From positions 1,995,844 to 2,059,843 of the forward strand of contig JAQFVV010006293.1 in assembly GCA_028023455.1 (NCBI GenBank): a stretch of 64,000 nt of DNA, in the 5' to 3' direction. A program made the translations under genes and the position numbers. How positions within the stretch are numbered: the stretch's first letter is position 1; the number at the start of each line of letters is the position of its first letter. Below are positions 25,691-38,089 of this stretch, piece after piece. The notes under the pieces were generated by a model, which was not told the origin of the DNA, ran no database searches, and was given only the letters and a program-made list of their open reading frames with translations. The DNA is from Epiperipatus broadwayi. Taxonomy: Eukaryota; Onychophora; Udeonychophora; Euonychophora; Peripatidae.

Positions 25691-28600
25691 GGAAGGAAAG
25701 GAAGAAAATTATTGCAGTTTAATTGATGTGTTAAATCCTTGAATAAGAGTGATATAGTGAAAATTACAATTATTATTCTCACATTATGGTGTTTGTATAC
25801 AAATCCCATTTAAATATTGATTTGAAATATGTGTATGTGATTTTTATCTCTTTAGAATCAGATAAAAATTCTAGTCATGTTTTTTCTTCTAAGTTTCATC
25901 TAATGAAAAAATAATTTGTATTTATTTTTCACATCAATTTGAAATTAATTTTAAATATTATTTGGTAAAATCTAGTAAAGAGTTATCCTAATACACTTCT
26001 AACCATTTTATTAGTTTAATACTAGCATGTATTTTTTTGTTGTTGTTGTTTTTTAAAATGCCATTATGATTTTTTGTCTTTTTTTTTTTTACAATTAATC
26101 TTCTAAATTTTTGAATAATCTTCATATATTTTTTTATTTTTAAAATAAAAGCTCTGTTTCTCACTAAGTCGTTTTAAAACATCCCAGACTTCGTTTTTTT
26201 TTTTTTTTTTTAATTCAGTTTATTTGTGTATGCTTTACAACAATTGTTTTAAATGTTATATAAAAACAGAAAAAGTGATCCAAATTTTATATTCTAGAAA
26301 ATTATTTCGCATGATTCCTAGAAATCAGTATTGTCACTTTATCATCTAATAAGGAATAATAATAATTCAATTCAATGTTTAGTGATGTATTAACATTCAA
26401 TACAAATAATTAACATCTATATTTATGTAACAATATTTTTTTAAAAAAATTAAAATTTCAGAATTTATCTGCATTTATTTTTAAAAACAAAAACAAGATG
26501 ATGATAAAAAATATAATCCATATATCTTGAGAATAGATGATAAAAATGAATAAGAATTAGTATTATTTTTAGGTCTAGATAATCTATTTGTGTAAATATT
26601 TATTGCGATTTAATAAATGTCGAGTGATTAATTTTTGAAATAATTCTGTACTAGATTAAAAATATAAGCATTGTTGTGTTAAAAAAGTTTATTTTAAAAA
26701 TGCGGCAATATAATTAGTGTCAATCTTTTTAAACAATATAAGTTGAAATGAGGTATATAGATTCATTTTTTATTTTTGATATTCAGTTTGGGAATTCTTT
26801 ATAATAGCTTTGTCTGCAAATAAGAAATATCAACTTCCCTTTAACCGTTTTTTTTTTTTTTTTGCAACATGTCATTTATAAGTCTGCTATTAAACAAATC
26901 TCTTTAAATATATGGATTTTTTTGTAAGTGCCATCATTTTTTGCGACATTCTGGATCATGTTAATATGCGATAGTATCAGAATTTCATATAGCAGATTCA
27001 TATTAATTACTGAAATTATTAACATTGAAAATAATATAATTGTGGTATTTTAATATTAAAACTATTTCCCATCCTTAGAATTAATCCTAATATTTTATCA
27101 GTTTTCACTAAATTATAAAAAAAAACGTGCTTTAAATGATCCATCACTAAAGAAAATTATTATTTTATATAATATAAATTATCTCAAAAACATTGGTTGC
27201 AATGCTATAAAAAAATTTTTTTAATGAGATTTAAATTTAGCCGTTTCTTATTTTTTATTATGTAATTTATGATAAGAGGATTATGCTTTTGTTGGGGTAT
27301 ATAAACCAAATTTATTTTATTGCTTGTAGTGTAGATGAAATTAAAATTATATATATATATATTCGTTTTTGTTTCGGCTTAACTTTAATGTTTTCTTATT
27401 TTATTCACAATTACATATAATTTTTAACATTTTATTTATTTACTACTTCTATGTAGATGGGATGGGGGAAGGTTTCTTTTATTGATATAATTAATCTGGT
27501 TGCTTTAAAAATTGTGATATGATTGTGGTTGCTATGAAAGATAATTCACTACATATGATCATTATCTATTTTAAAAACTTATAAGAAGTCATTGACTATC
27601 TTCTGAAAAGTTGGAGTTACTATTTTAATGAGATGTTTTTATATTTGAAAAAATTTTAATATAGTATAAAAACAATCATGTTATTGAATACTATTTTTAA
27701 ATACATAAAAACTATTTATGTAATAAACATTTTCGAAATACTTTTTTTAGTCACAATTCAAAACATTATAAAAGAATTTTAATTATTAAAAATGTTTTCA
27801 TTCTTTTATAATTTTAATAGTGTGGATTTTTTTTCCTCCTGATTTACATGATAATTTTTTTTTCATTCATCTTATTAAAAAATTAATACACGTGAATTAA
27901 GTATAATTAGTTTCAGCATTCATATCTAAGAAAGTTAAAAAAAAAGTCAGTTTGGTCAGCTGATTGAAACTTTTGCTCTTTTGCAGGGATAGAATAATTA
28001 ACTCAAAAGCTTAAGATTTCTGGATCATAATATTTTTGATTTTTGAATACCATATAATCTCCAAGTGTCTGACCGATTAGTTTTTAGTAGAATTGTTATG
28101 CTCAGCCTGCCAGTTTGACACTTAAATATCGCAGACCACTTTTTTTTTATCGTAAAATATATAAAATACATGCTCTTAAAACTATTAAAAAGTACTTTCT
28201 TTTTTAATTCTAGAAATGGTTATTTTATTAGTATAATTATGTAGTCTACATTATAATTTGTATCATTTTTCTTAGTAGCTAAATTTTTATAATACAATAT
28301 ATTTTAAAAACACAATTTTTATGTTTAGAAAACAAAAATATGATGACTCATTCAATACTGATTTGATTATATTATTTATGAGCAAAAGAAGTGACAGGTT
28401 CCATTTTGTTTTCTTCTCTTTTTGTTAAAATTTATGAAAATAAAATAATTTCTTTTTTAATAAAAACATTTTTATTTTACGAAAATCATTATTTTTGAAA
28501 TGAAGCCTCTTTTTTTTTTTTTTTTGTTTACTTGATGAAAAAAGAGTTCAATAAAAATATTTTTATAAAATCTTTTATTTGTCTGTATGTTTCTGATAAA

Positions 28601-29809
28601 TCAGTTTTTTTTTATTAGCACCTAACTAAAAATCATTGGTTTATTATTTATTTGATTTCTTATATTTAATATGCTTCAAATAAATTGCGTTTATTTATTT
28701 TGCTTTTTTTATAAATATTATGTGGATAAAACGAGATTTCACTTTTTCCCATTTTTTTATTTATTTACTGTTTTGCATGAGAAATTACTAATTTGAACCC
28801 TTTTTTTTTACCATCATGCAAAAGATATGCAAATCAATTCTGAATCTTTCATTAGAATTTATAATATTCACATGAAAAAATTACAATATATATTTTAATT
28901 TTGAAGTATTTTTAAATGTTAAAAACAGAATGAAAAATATCAATTTTCATAAGTTAATGGTTTTAAATCATAACTTTAAATTATAGTGGATCCATGATGT
29001 CTGTTATATTTTATTCCAAACTCCCTCCTATCCATTATACATTGTGTATAGTAAGTAGCTCACATTTTGTATAAGCTTTGTTTACAATAGAATATTTATT
29101 GTTATTATTTCCAAGTATACACAACTTTTCAATATGCCTATATATATATAGTATAAACAAATTTTAAAAATATTAATGTAGTTATTAATAATAAATTGAA
29201 AGAACACTTATATATATATGCACTCATTCACTGAAAAAATAAAAATAATAAAAAACTTACTGTGCCTTATCTTGTACTATTTTAAATAAACTAAATTGTG
29301 AAGTGTCAGAGTTTCATTGCAATTAAGCACATTCTGCATAATAGTCTTTTTTAAAAAAATATCTTCTCACCCCTCCCTATAGAAATGCAATAGCAATCTC
29401 ATCATTTTGAAGTTTTTAAGTCTGTTTTGACTTTAGAATCTATACAATCAACCCTATTTGCCATTATACATTTCACATCTTCTGTTAAAGTCTTCAAACT
29501 TTAAGCTTTTGGATGCAATACAAGGTTTTATAAAAAAAAAATTCTGCCTCTATTGAATAACAATTTTTATTTTATCACTTAAGAAAGATACTTGACAAAT
29601 ATTCTTCGAAAATATTTTATTACATTAACTACTGTACCACTTTAAAATTTGGAACTGATGAAAATAGGCAAAGAATAAAATTTATATGCTTTCAACATAA
29701 CCTAAAGAAACATTAATTTTCTTCTTCTTCCTTTTCCTATGTATTGATTTCTACTTTAACATATCATACCATTTACAACTTTCTTAACCACTTTATCAAT
29801 ACTATTTAT
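25691..29809. other. AT-rich non-coding sequence with long T runs
   Basis: About four kilobases hold no ORF above chance and no motif. T homopolymers of 10 or more occur near 26076, 26195, 26848 and 28509. A short (TA)n run lies near 27348-27361. Nothing suggests a gene. Confidence 0.55.
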
Positions 29810-30725
29810 TTATATCAAAACTAACAGTTTAAACTGTTCTGCAGTCATCATCAGAGCTACAATATTCAAATATATAATTAATACACTTATACACATATTC
29901 ATATACATAATTAAATACATAAAATAAAACAAAAATAAAATATACATTTTAACCTGACCATTATAAATAATTCTTTCCCATTTTATTACTTTACTCTTAA
30001 ATAATTCTATCCACATTTATTTTATATCACTTTATTTTATTTTTTAAAAAAGTATTATTTATTATAATTATAAAACTTTACTATTTATTCTACTATTTAA
30101 TACGTATTATTGCATTTTACTTATATTATAAGTCATTTTCTAATCTTTTCTTATTTTTATTAAATATTTTATAATTATCAATTTACATTATAAAAATTAT
30201 CTACCTCTTTACAATCCTATTTCTAAAAACCCAACTGACAAAATTTTCAAAAGTTGTACACTTGTTTTACACCTCTCTATCATCATTTTCTTCAACTTTA
30301 TTCTTTTAACCTTTTTCAAATCAAAACTATTATTAATAATAATTGCTTATGAAATTATTGTCTTTACCCCAAAATCCTTATTAAGATTTTCTTCTATATT
30401 CTGAATCAATATTTCCTCTTTAATTTTCCTATCCCTCTTATTATTTGTATAATTAATCATTTTTATACTATCTTTCTCAAACCTATGACCTGTTTGTAAT
30501 GAATGCAAATAAATAGGTGATCTCTTATCATATTTATGTTGAATTAATCTTGGATAGATTAAATTCTTTGTTTCTCCTACATAATTAGTTTTTATATTTC
30601 TACTTTTATATGATTTGCATTCAATTTTATATATTCCATTTATGCATTTTTCTACTTTTCTCATATATTTATTATCTAATATATTAAGTATATTCTTCCT
30701 TCTTTTATTTACTAATAACTATAAC
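29810..30725 (-). pseudogene. 5'-truncated Penelope-like element: GIY-YIG domain and tail
   Basis: The minus-strand ORF at 30347-30664 (105 codons) reads as a GIY-YIG endonuclease of the Penelope type: GIYKIEC (residues 10-16), a C-K linker, NYVGETK (about 27-33), RLIQHKYD (about 39-46) and a basic C-terminal helix containing EEILIQN with the expected glutamate. Upstream (to about 30725) an in-frame stretch reads like the RT-EN linker, but no reverse transcriptase follows, so the copy is 5'-truncated. Downstream (30346 to 29810) is an AT-rich 3' tail ending near a CTGATGA motif (minus strand, about 29852-29858) shared with repeats at 32500-32950. The intact ORF probably no longer functions without the RT. 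Confidence 0.75.
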
Positions 30726-32434
30726 TATGAGTATGACTACTGGATTTCTTGACTAAAGGTCGCAATATTGGATTTTAGAGAATTGGATACAATTTGTACA
30801 ATATTTTCAGTATGAACACATAATATGACACATATTATTAGAAAGAGCAAATATTAAGGACTATAATGAAGCTGAAAAAAATATAATCATTATCTTTAAA
30901 AAAAATTTAAAAGACAAGGTTTGTAACACATTTTATAATGGTTATTTTTATATTAGTTCACAAATTCTAAATTTTGAGAGTTAAATGTTAAAAATCATAT
31001 TTTTATAGATATCTTTACATTCCTTTTAAAAAATAATGCATAGCTGAGATAAATTTTCATTGCAAAAATATTTGAATATATGTTCAGTACTGGACATTAT
31101 GTTTTTTTCTAATGTAAAAAAAATAATATTTCACAATAAGTATTGTGTATCAGATATTATGTATTATATATCAGATATTATGCAAGAATAACTTTAGGAA
31201 ATTGTAACTTATCAGAAAATAAAATTAATTTTAAAATAATTGTAAAAGGAAATAATACATAATATAAATGAAAAAGATAAAAAATTACAGGATGAAAGAT
31301 TAAAATGTTTTTTTCAGGTTGTATGTATATCACATTTTTACACATGGTGATAACTAAACAAAAAAAAAATTCAACTTACTGCAATATAAAATATTAATGA
31401 GAATAGTCATAATATTGATGCTTCTTATAATCTGTTCTACCTTTCATTTGTCTTTCTGGAAATGCCTATAGCCTATTAGATGAGTTTATTTTTGGAAAAT
31501 TAGAATCAGTTATTATAATAAATGATTATAAGCATAAGTTGTAAAAAATATAATTGCTTATATGTAAATGTCAGAGATATATAATATAGACAAAACAGAC
31601 ATATGAGACACTAAACTTCCAACATCAGTTATGGCAGTGAAATAAATTTTATTTTTGTTTATAAGCATTATTTGCAGCAAAATATTATATTTATATTTTA
31701 AAAAATGAAAAATAAATGTAGACTGAAAAAAGTGTAGATATAAAATGTCTTATATTTAGTTTATTTAGTAAGCACAAAACAGACCATTATTTTATAGTAT
31801 TATAAATTATTTATATAAAAAAATGAAAAAGATTATATACTATATTTTAGGAACCTTCAAATCATCCAAGTAATGTATATACCAACATATCAAAGTTTTA
31901 ATTCTTATTTTCTGAGAAAAATAAATCCACATTTATTCTTTTCCATGAAGTATAAAAAAGAAAAAAAAAGTTATAAAAATTTATTTTTACAAAAACTTTC
32001 ATAAAAAATGCAAATTTTATCATTGGAAAAAATACCATTTGAAAGATAATGAAACAATGCAAATAATTTATCTCACATGTTTTTAGGCCTTACCAATTAT
32101 GCACTAATGCAATTTAACGTCTATGATTGGTCAAAATTTTTGAAAAATAGTCAATTTGAGCAAGTTCATAGTCTAGTCATTATCTTGTGTATACTTCAAT
32201 ATCAGCATTATTAAATTCTTGCATAATTATTTTTTCATAATGTGACAGAATAAAATTAAAAATGTGCAGCACATATGATCATTTCATAGGTGATCCTTTA
32301 ACCTTTCTATAATTTGTGCCTTTATATGAACAAATAATGACATATATACACACAAAAAAAATATTTTTTAATTCTTCTTTCACTTCTTCATTTCCTTGTG
32401 CACATTGATTAATTCTTATATAAAATTAATCAAA
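30726..32434. other. AT-rich non-coding sequence, nothing recognised
   Basis: No ORF above chance length, no RNA-like element and no protein motif were recognised. Short local repeats occur (for example TATCAGATATTATG near 31150-31182). Confidence 0.5.
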
Positions 32435-32990
32435 TATTCTTTGTTATATACTTTTTGCATTGCAAAAATTTATTATTAACTTGGTAAAACTTTTTTACAG
32501 TTTTAATTGACCTGCAGCCTTCTCCAGAACTATAATATATAATGCATAAATATATGAGTACATAGTATATGTAAATGATATTATCTAGACTATGTGAAAC
32601 TAAATATTATATATATGAAAACAGTCCACATCTGAACATTATCAAACAATACCAGGAATGTTGATCTATTTGTTGTCAAGACAACTTTCTTTGTATAATA
32701 AAGGTGGATATCCATCTTTATCTATAGACTAATATATTTATATAGACAGTAAACTGAAAGAAATTGAAATTTTTAATTCAAAGATGTTTGAATAAACCAC
32801 ATTAAACAGGCAAATACAACCTATTTTAGAGAGAGAGCATAACATACATAAAGTATATGTTAATATATAAGCGTCAAATTATGAAATATTTATGTTATAT
32901 ATTATAGTTCTGAAGAAGACTGCTGGTCAACTGAAACTGTAAGAAGGTTTTGTCAAATTAAGAATAAATTTTTACATGTAAAAAATGTAT
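32435..32990. repeat. Inverted pair of Penelope-like terminal segments
   Basis: Minus-strand bases from about 32555 down to 32450 and plus-strand bases about 32895-32985 are homologous. Both contain TATATTATAGTTCTG, an AGAAG-CTGC-GGTCAA stretch, AAACTGTAA and AATAAATTTTT. About 340 bases lie between the arms. The plus copy carries CTGAAGA (32911-32917) and GAAAC (about 32934-32938). Similar sequence sits at the 3' end of the Penelope-like copy at 29810-30725, so these are probably terminal repeats of a non-autonomous or internally deleted relative. Confidence 0.65.
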
Positions 32991-33949
32991 AAATGAATAT
33001 TTTTTTAAAAGTAAGTATATGTGAAATTAGATATAGATGCAGAAAATAATACATTGAAGAAAGATATTCTCTAAACAGATTTAATAAGCATAAACTTATA
33101 TGTGACATAATAAAATCCTTGAATTTCATCAATATTAATGAATAGAAATTAAATTGCAAGTAAGTATTTTATCTCCATTTCAACAAGAACATTTTGCTTG
33201 AGAAAAGAAATGACAAGAAAATGAAAAAATATGTTTTATTAGCAAGATAAATGATTTGTTGAGTTGACAAAATGCCAACATAAAAGTATATAATGGATGG
33301 TTATCATATGATGGACTCCATTTGCAAAATAATAATCCTGCAATAATCATTCTATATTGTTATAATTAACAATGATTACATTCATAATAATCAAAAGCAT
33401 TCTAAAGGAATTGTACAAAAAAAAATTTATATAGTAATAATGTTAATATCAAATTATTTGGATAAATTGCAGGGTTTTAGTTCACGCAGAAATGCATGTG
33501 TGAGGAGGGGGTGAACATTTTGCCTTTTTTGAGGTGTCTTTATTCTTATGTTTAAAGTAGTAGAATAAAATAAAAGTTTTAAAATATATCTAAGATATAA
33601 TATGTGTAAAAATAGTAGTTAAATTATAATACAATGTGATGCTATTTAAAAATAGATTATATTAATCTTTAATTGGGTTTAAAATTTATATCCAAGTTTA
33701 AAATGATATTATGATCTCCAGCCTAATAAATGATTAGAAATAACCATCAATTTAAATAAATCACACAATGTAAAATAATTTTATATAAATGCAATAATTG
33801 TATGTATATATATAATAAAAATAATAATACAGAAAAGCATTTGTGAAAATGTATGAAAGATAATCTTTCCTTGCAAAAAATGAAAAAGGTAAAAAATTTA
33901 ACTAAGTTATGTATATATATTGAAAAAATTAAAGAACAACATATTTAAA
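32991..33949. other. AT-rich non-coding sequence, nothing recognised
   Basis: This is spacer between Penelope-like fragments. The short minus-strand ORF at 32953-33159 overlaps a repeat arm and has no motif. A G-rich patch occurs at 33504-33512. Confidence 0.45.
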
Positions 33950-35040
33950 CAACTGTAATGCATATAACATTGTCTGATGCATGTAAAATTATAGTTAAAA
34001 ATAATAAAAAGATATCAAAGAATTGGAAGTTAAAACAAAAGTTAAAAAATTATATATTACAATTTTTTCTAAATGAAAAATATACTATATTGAATGCTAG
34101 TATTGATAAATTTGAATGTTTGAAAAAAGCTATTAATCCATCATTAGCGTAGATAAATATGTGGTATAATTTCAATGTTTGTTTTTTTTTACATAACTGT
34201 AGAATAAATGAATCATCAAATAAATATTAAGTATAACAAAAAAGGACAATGGATGGTTATTGATATTAAAAATATTATTTTACGTGGAACTGGTAAATAT
34301 TCAATAGAAAGAAAAAACTAAATTGCTTATTAAACAAACAATTATATGAAAATAAAACTTCTAAGAAAGAATATAAATATAAGAAAATTACTAATAATAT
34401 TGCAAATATTTCTAATATTGAAAAAATTACAATATATAAAGAGCATAAAAGAAGTAGATTTGTTGTTTTGTATTCTAGAGATTATATAGAAAGATTAGAA
34501 TATAAAATAAAAAGTGGATGTAATAAATGAAATACCTACAATTATTTACATAAAATGGAAAACATAAAATAATAAATATAAATCAATATAAATTATTGTA
34601 TCCTCCTTCTGAAAATTCATACATTTTTACTTGAGTAGAATCCCATATGGATAATATATTGAGATTATTATTTAATTTTAGTGATTTCATTCTACAGAAA
34701 TTTGCAAATATTAAGCAAATATATAGCAAATATTATTGGTTATTGGAAATCTTGCATTAAAAACACAGATTTTATCATAAATAAGTTAAATACTATACAA
34801 CTGAATAGAAACCAAATTATTTTTACAATGAATATCAAGAAAATATATTTGAGAATTCTAAGAATTAAAAGTATAAAGCTATTAATACAGAAATTATGTA
34901 CATTATTGATATAAATATAATACATATTATAGAAGTTTTAACATTATTACATAATAATTTATATTCTAAATACAATAATGAATGTTGCAGTATACATAAA
35001 GGATAGGTAATGGGTTCTGCATTTAGTGGGTTAATGACAT
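33950..35040 (+). pseudogene. Decayed Penelope-like reverse transcriptase, 3' truncated
   Basis: The plus strand carries a lysine- and isoleucine-rich N-terminal part (33958-34152 open), then 34681-34914 with LSKYIANIIGYW...NTDFIINKLN and FTMNIKKIY. These match the Penelope RT pattern of an LxKYLAxIL segment, an SxDFxxKL helix and motif A (FSxDIxxLY), with the catalytic aspartate region changed to MNIKK. Near 34997-35032 VMGSAFSGLM matches motif B (GLPMGSPxSxxL). The match stops about 35040, before motif C and the GIY-YIG domain. Stops and frame changes are frequent. It lies on the opposite strand from the GIY-YIG fragment at 30347-30664. Confidence 0.65.
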
Positions 35041-35165
35041 CAATATTGAAACAGTGAGATTCGTATTCGAATCTCAAGTTTCACCTTTTTCTGTCGTCTC
35101 TCACTGACCGGGCTATCCCACCCAAATTTAAACTTTTGGTATCGAATTGTGTGTGTAACAATATT
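35041..35165 (-). mobile_element. Possible tRNA-derived SINE head
   Basis: On the minus strand the segment reads GGGATAGCCCGGTCAGTGAG (A-box-like) and, about 35 bases on, GAGATTCGAATACG (B-box-like, compare GGTTCGANTCC). It is clearly more GC-rich than its surroundings and abuts the truncated end of the Penelope fossil. No target duplication or tail was identified, so the call is tentative. Confidence 0.35.
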
Positions 35166-36249
35166 AAAAATGTATAAATATATGCAGAATTCAACATAAA
35201 CACGCACACATTTCGATCTCAAATTAAAGGCAATAAATACGGATAAAATAATATAATTTAGATTTCTTTTAGCTAAATAAATTTTATGTAATATTAATCA
35301 TTTATTTTGAATTTTATAAAGTTCGTATTTGTTGCTTAGTTTAAATTTCGTTAAATAATAATTCTAACAAAATCTGATGCAATAATTAATTAAAGTTAAA
35401 ATCATTTTATTCCCTTTTGTCTTTGAAAATTTAAAAGCATCGGTCAGTGACAGATAATAAATTAATTTTAGCAAAATTCCAAAAGAATGTAATTAACGAA
35501 TGTAAAGAAAAACAAACAATAGCACAGCAAATTTCTTTCTAATTAAAACCAGCAGAGCATTGATTATCCTGAGGGCAAGATAAATAAAACCTAAAAATAT
35601 CTCAACAGAAAAATTAAAAGATCAAGATAAGAAAAGGGAGGCCATCTTAGACTTGCTGGAGACTTGGACTTGAATTTTAGCTTTGCTCTCGAGTGGAGCG
35701 TCTAAAATATCTTAAATAAATTAATACTGCAAGGTATGACCGAGTAAGCACCAAAATTATTCTCCACCGGGAGATGGCCCACTATATGCCGAGCTTCACC
35801 TTGCCCATCGTAAAAACACCAAAATGATCTGCTGCCTGAAATAAACAAGAAAGCCGCTGCTGTTAAAAATCAATAAAACAACATGCCCAGGACAAGAAAG
35901 AAAACTTCTAATTACGAACAATCTGCTATTAAACCAATGGACGAAAACATCTTATAAAACAGGTACCTGTGTGTGTATTCCAAATTATAGAGTACTCTAG
36001 TAATAATAAGCTATAGCTCATCTCCTATTATTTGTATAACTTCTAAATGTTAAAATTGTAATTTTGAGAAACTAAAATTTGAGAATTCATGTAATCTGTA
36101 AATTTCTCACATAATCTAGCTTACCCTCCCTCTATCACTTCTTAGGTGTGTATTTCTTAAATCTACATTTCATTTATAATTATCATTGAAATATTACCTT
36201 CTCATAATTATCTTAGTTTTAAAGCTAAATCCATAATCGCTTGAACAGT
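35166..36249. other. Non-coding; less AT-rich patch 35630-35900
   Basis: No ORF or motif was recognised. The patch at 35630-35900 has a mixed composition (for example CTCCACCGGGAGATGGCCCA near 35761) unlike the nearby sequence. It could be repeat-derived or part of the upstream region of the gypsy-type element; nothing decides between these. Confidence 0.4.
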
Positions 36250-36322
36250 GAATGCGTGTCGAGTTATCATTAATATTTGCTTTTATAAATAACTTAAATT
36301 TCATATAAATCGACACGCATTC
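36250..36322. repeat. 13-bp perfect inverted repeat hairpin
   Basis: GAATGCGTGTCGA (36250-36262) is the exact reverse complement of TCGACACGCATTC (36310-36322), with a 47-base AT-rich loop. The stem is CG-rich in an AT-rich setting. It may be a protein-binding palindrome or the ends of a very small element. Confidence 0.75.
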
Positions 36323-36487
36323 AAAGAATCAGTTATTGTAATGCAGGGTCTACTCCTCCGTAATAGCTGGCATACTCGCTGTAATAATTCCCTTTTTTAG
36401 ATATTTTTTATTATTAAATGTTAATGAATAATTATGTAAATTTCATTTCTTTGAGAGTCACCAATTTTCTTTCAGTCAACGGTGATA

Positions 36488-37520
36488 ATGTTGGGCCGAG
36501 TTTGAAATCTAGTTAAATATTACCACAATCTTTTAGATATTATACATGTGTTACATTTTGAAGCCCCGATGGCTCATTCCACGCCGTGAATACTCTGGAT
36601 TCTCTAGGGTTGAATTAACCCCAGTCGTCCTACACAAGCGGACATGATAATGTTCCCGTAGGGCTTGACGACCGTCACGCAGCCAGCTGGCAAATTGTGA
36701 CACGGACCGCTTGTCCCTGGTTATGCTCATGTGACACCTTACCTCTTCGGGTCGCGGCAGAGACCAACCCGAAACCCTTATAACTTATTCACGGCATTGC
36801 AGTTTCAGCGCTGCCATTTTACATCGCCCTTCTAAGGCGTACCACGTGTTCTTTTATTTAGTTTATTATTCTCTCTATCACTTCGCCTCGGCATTATCTT
36901 TGTCATATACTCTCAAATAAATGTTTGCCCTTTGTCGTAAAATAAATATTTTATTAAATAAATGTATGTCCGCCGTTACTGATGACTCTTGCAGTGCAAA
37001 GTATAAATCCCTTACAGCACGCATTAGAAATACTCACTCGAGAACACCTTCATATAAATAAATGCTCCATATAAATAAATGTATTTTTATATATATAATA
37101 TTATCAATTAGCTGTTGAGACTTTGAATTTAAAATATGATTAATCACATTAATAATGTTTTCTTTTATGAAATATGTAAATAAATAATTCTAAATATACG
37201 TCTGTAGTTAAGTTTTCATTTATTCGATGCCCATTATAGACATTTCCTCGATTATATATATTAATTAATATTCATTTGATTGTTGGCCAACTCGGAAACA
37301 AAACCCATGAATCTCGTGCATCTCCCTGACCACCGTGCCTAAAGAAGTGTTTACTTATGTCACATCAGAGGGGTTATTCCGTAGATTGTATTGTGGAACC
37401 GATAAACTATGTTCGAACTCAGTATTAATGGTGGCTTCGCTACTCGATGGTGCTGCTGTTCTGTGTGGTGGTCGAATTCTGCAATATGTTAACGAGATAC
37501 ACGTGTTTTGACTGTTACAT
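36488..37520 (+). repeat. Candidate 5' LTR of the gypsy-type element
   Basis: The stretch starts TGTTGGGCCGAG and ends GACTGTTACA, giving the TGT...ACA ends of a long terminal repeat. It is richer in G and C than the rest of the window, and a TTTGGCGC primer-binding-site-like word follows at about 37542. The gag ORF begins 570 bases later, a reasonable leader. There is no second LTR to compare because the assembly breaks inside pol, so the exact ends are a guess. Confidence 0.3.
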
Positions 37521-38089
37521 AGTTAATTTTTTTTTAGCGTTTGGCGCTTTCCAACTTGAGGCTTCGAGTATAAAACCCATAGATACCCTGAGCAAAAATA
37601 ACGCAGATAAATTTCTTTAGCGTTCGTTGCCGAGTTGGCTAATTATTTTATATATATACGATTTTGTTTTGATAAAAATAATGAAAAAATAAATAAATCG
37701 AGTGAAATAATGTGGGTCGAGTGAGTGAAAGGACGGCAGGCGTAATAACAAATTTAAGGAAAGCAGGGATGTGTGTGTAATTTAAGAAGGAACGATATAC
37801 TCGGATCTAATGAAATATCTTTTATATATATATGTCGAGAAAAATATATTTATATAGTAATAATAATAATCAGTAGCTAAATGAGACAGCAGAAGCGTAT
37901 TATGTTTAACAATAAAATTTACTTAAGGTAAAAATATATATATCATAGACAGCAGTGGCTTATACGCGTTACTAATAGTTAGTTATAATATATATGTTAA
38001 GTATATTAGGGCAGCAATGTAGAATAGAGATAGGGCCAAGATACCGGTGGGGGATAGTTAAATGCTACTAGTGAAAAATAAATAAATAA
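37521..38089 (+). other. Untranslated leader before gag
   Basis: This lies between the candidate LTR and the gag start. It contains TTTGGCGCTTTCC (a possible primer binding site near 37540), short TA runs and no long ORF. The ATG at 38090 is preceded by an A-rich stretch (AAATAAATAAATAAATGG). Confidence 0.35.

Noticed and set aside
37285-37345. Minus-strand tRNA-like segment with CACGGTGGTCAGGGAGATG
   Set aside because: The A-box is plausible but the B-box is poor (GGGTTTTGTTTCC) and no tail or target duplication is visible; it lies inside the candidate LTR.
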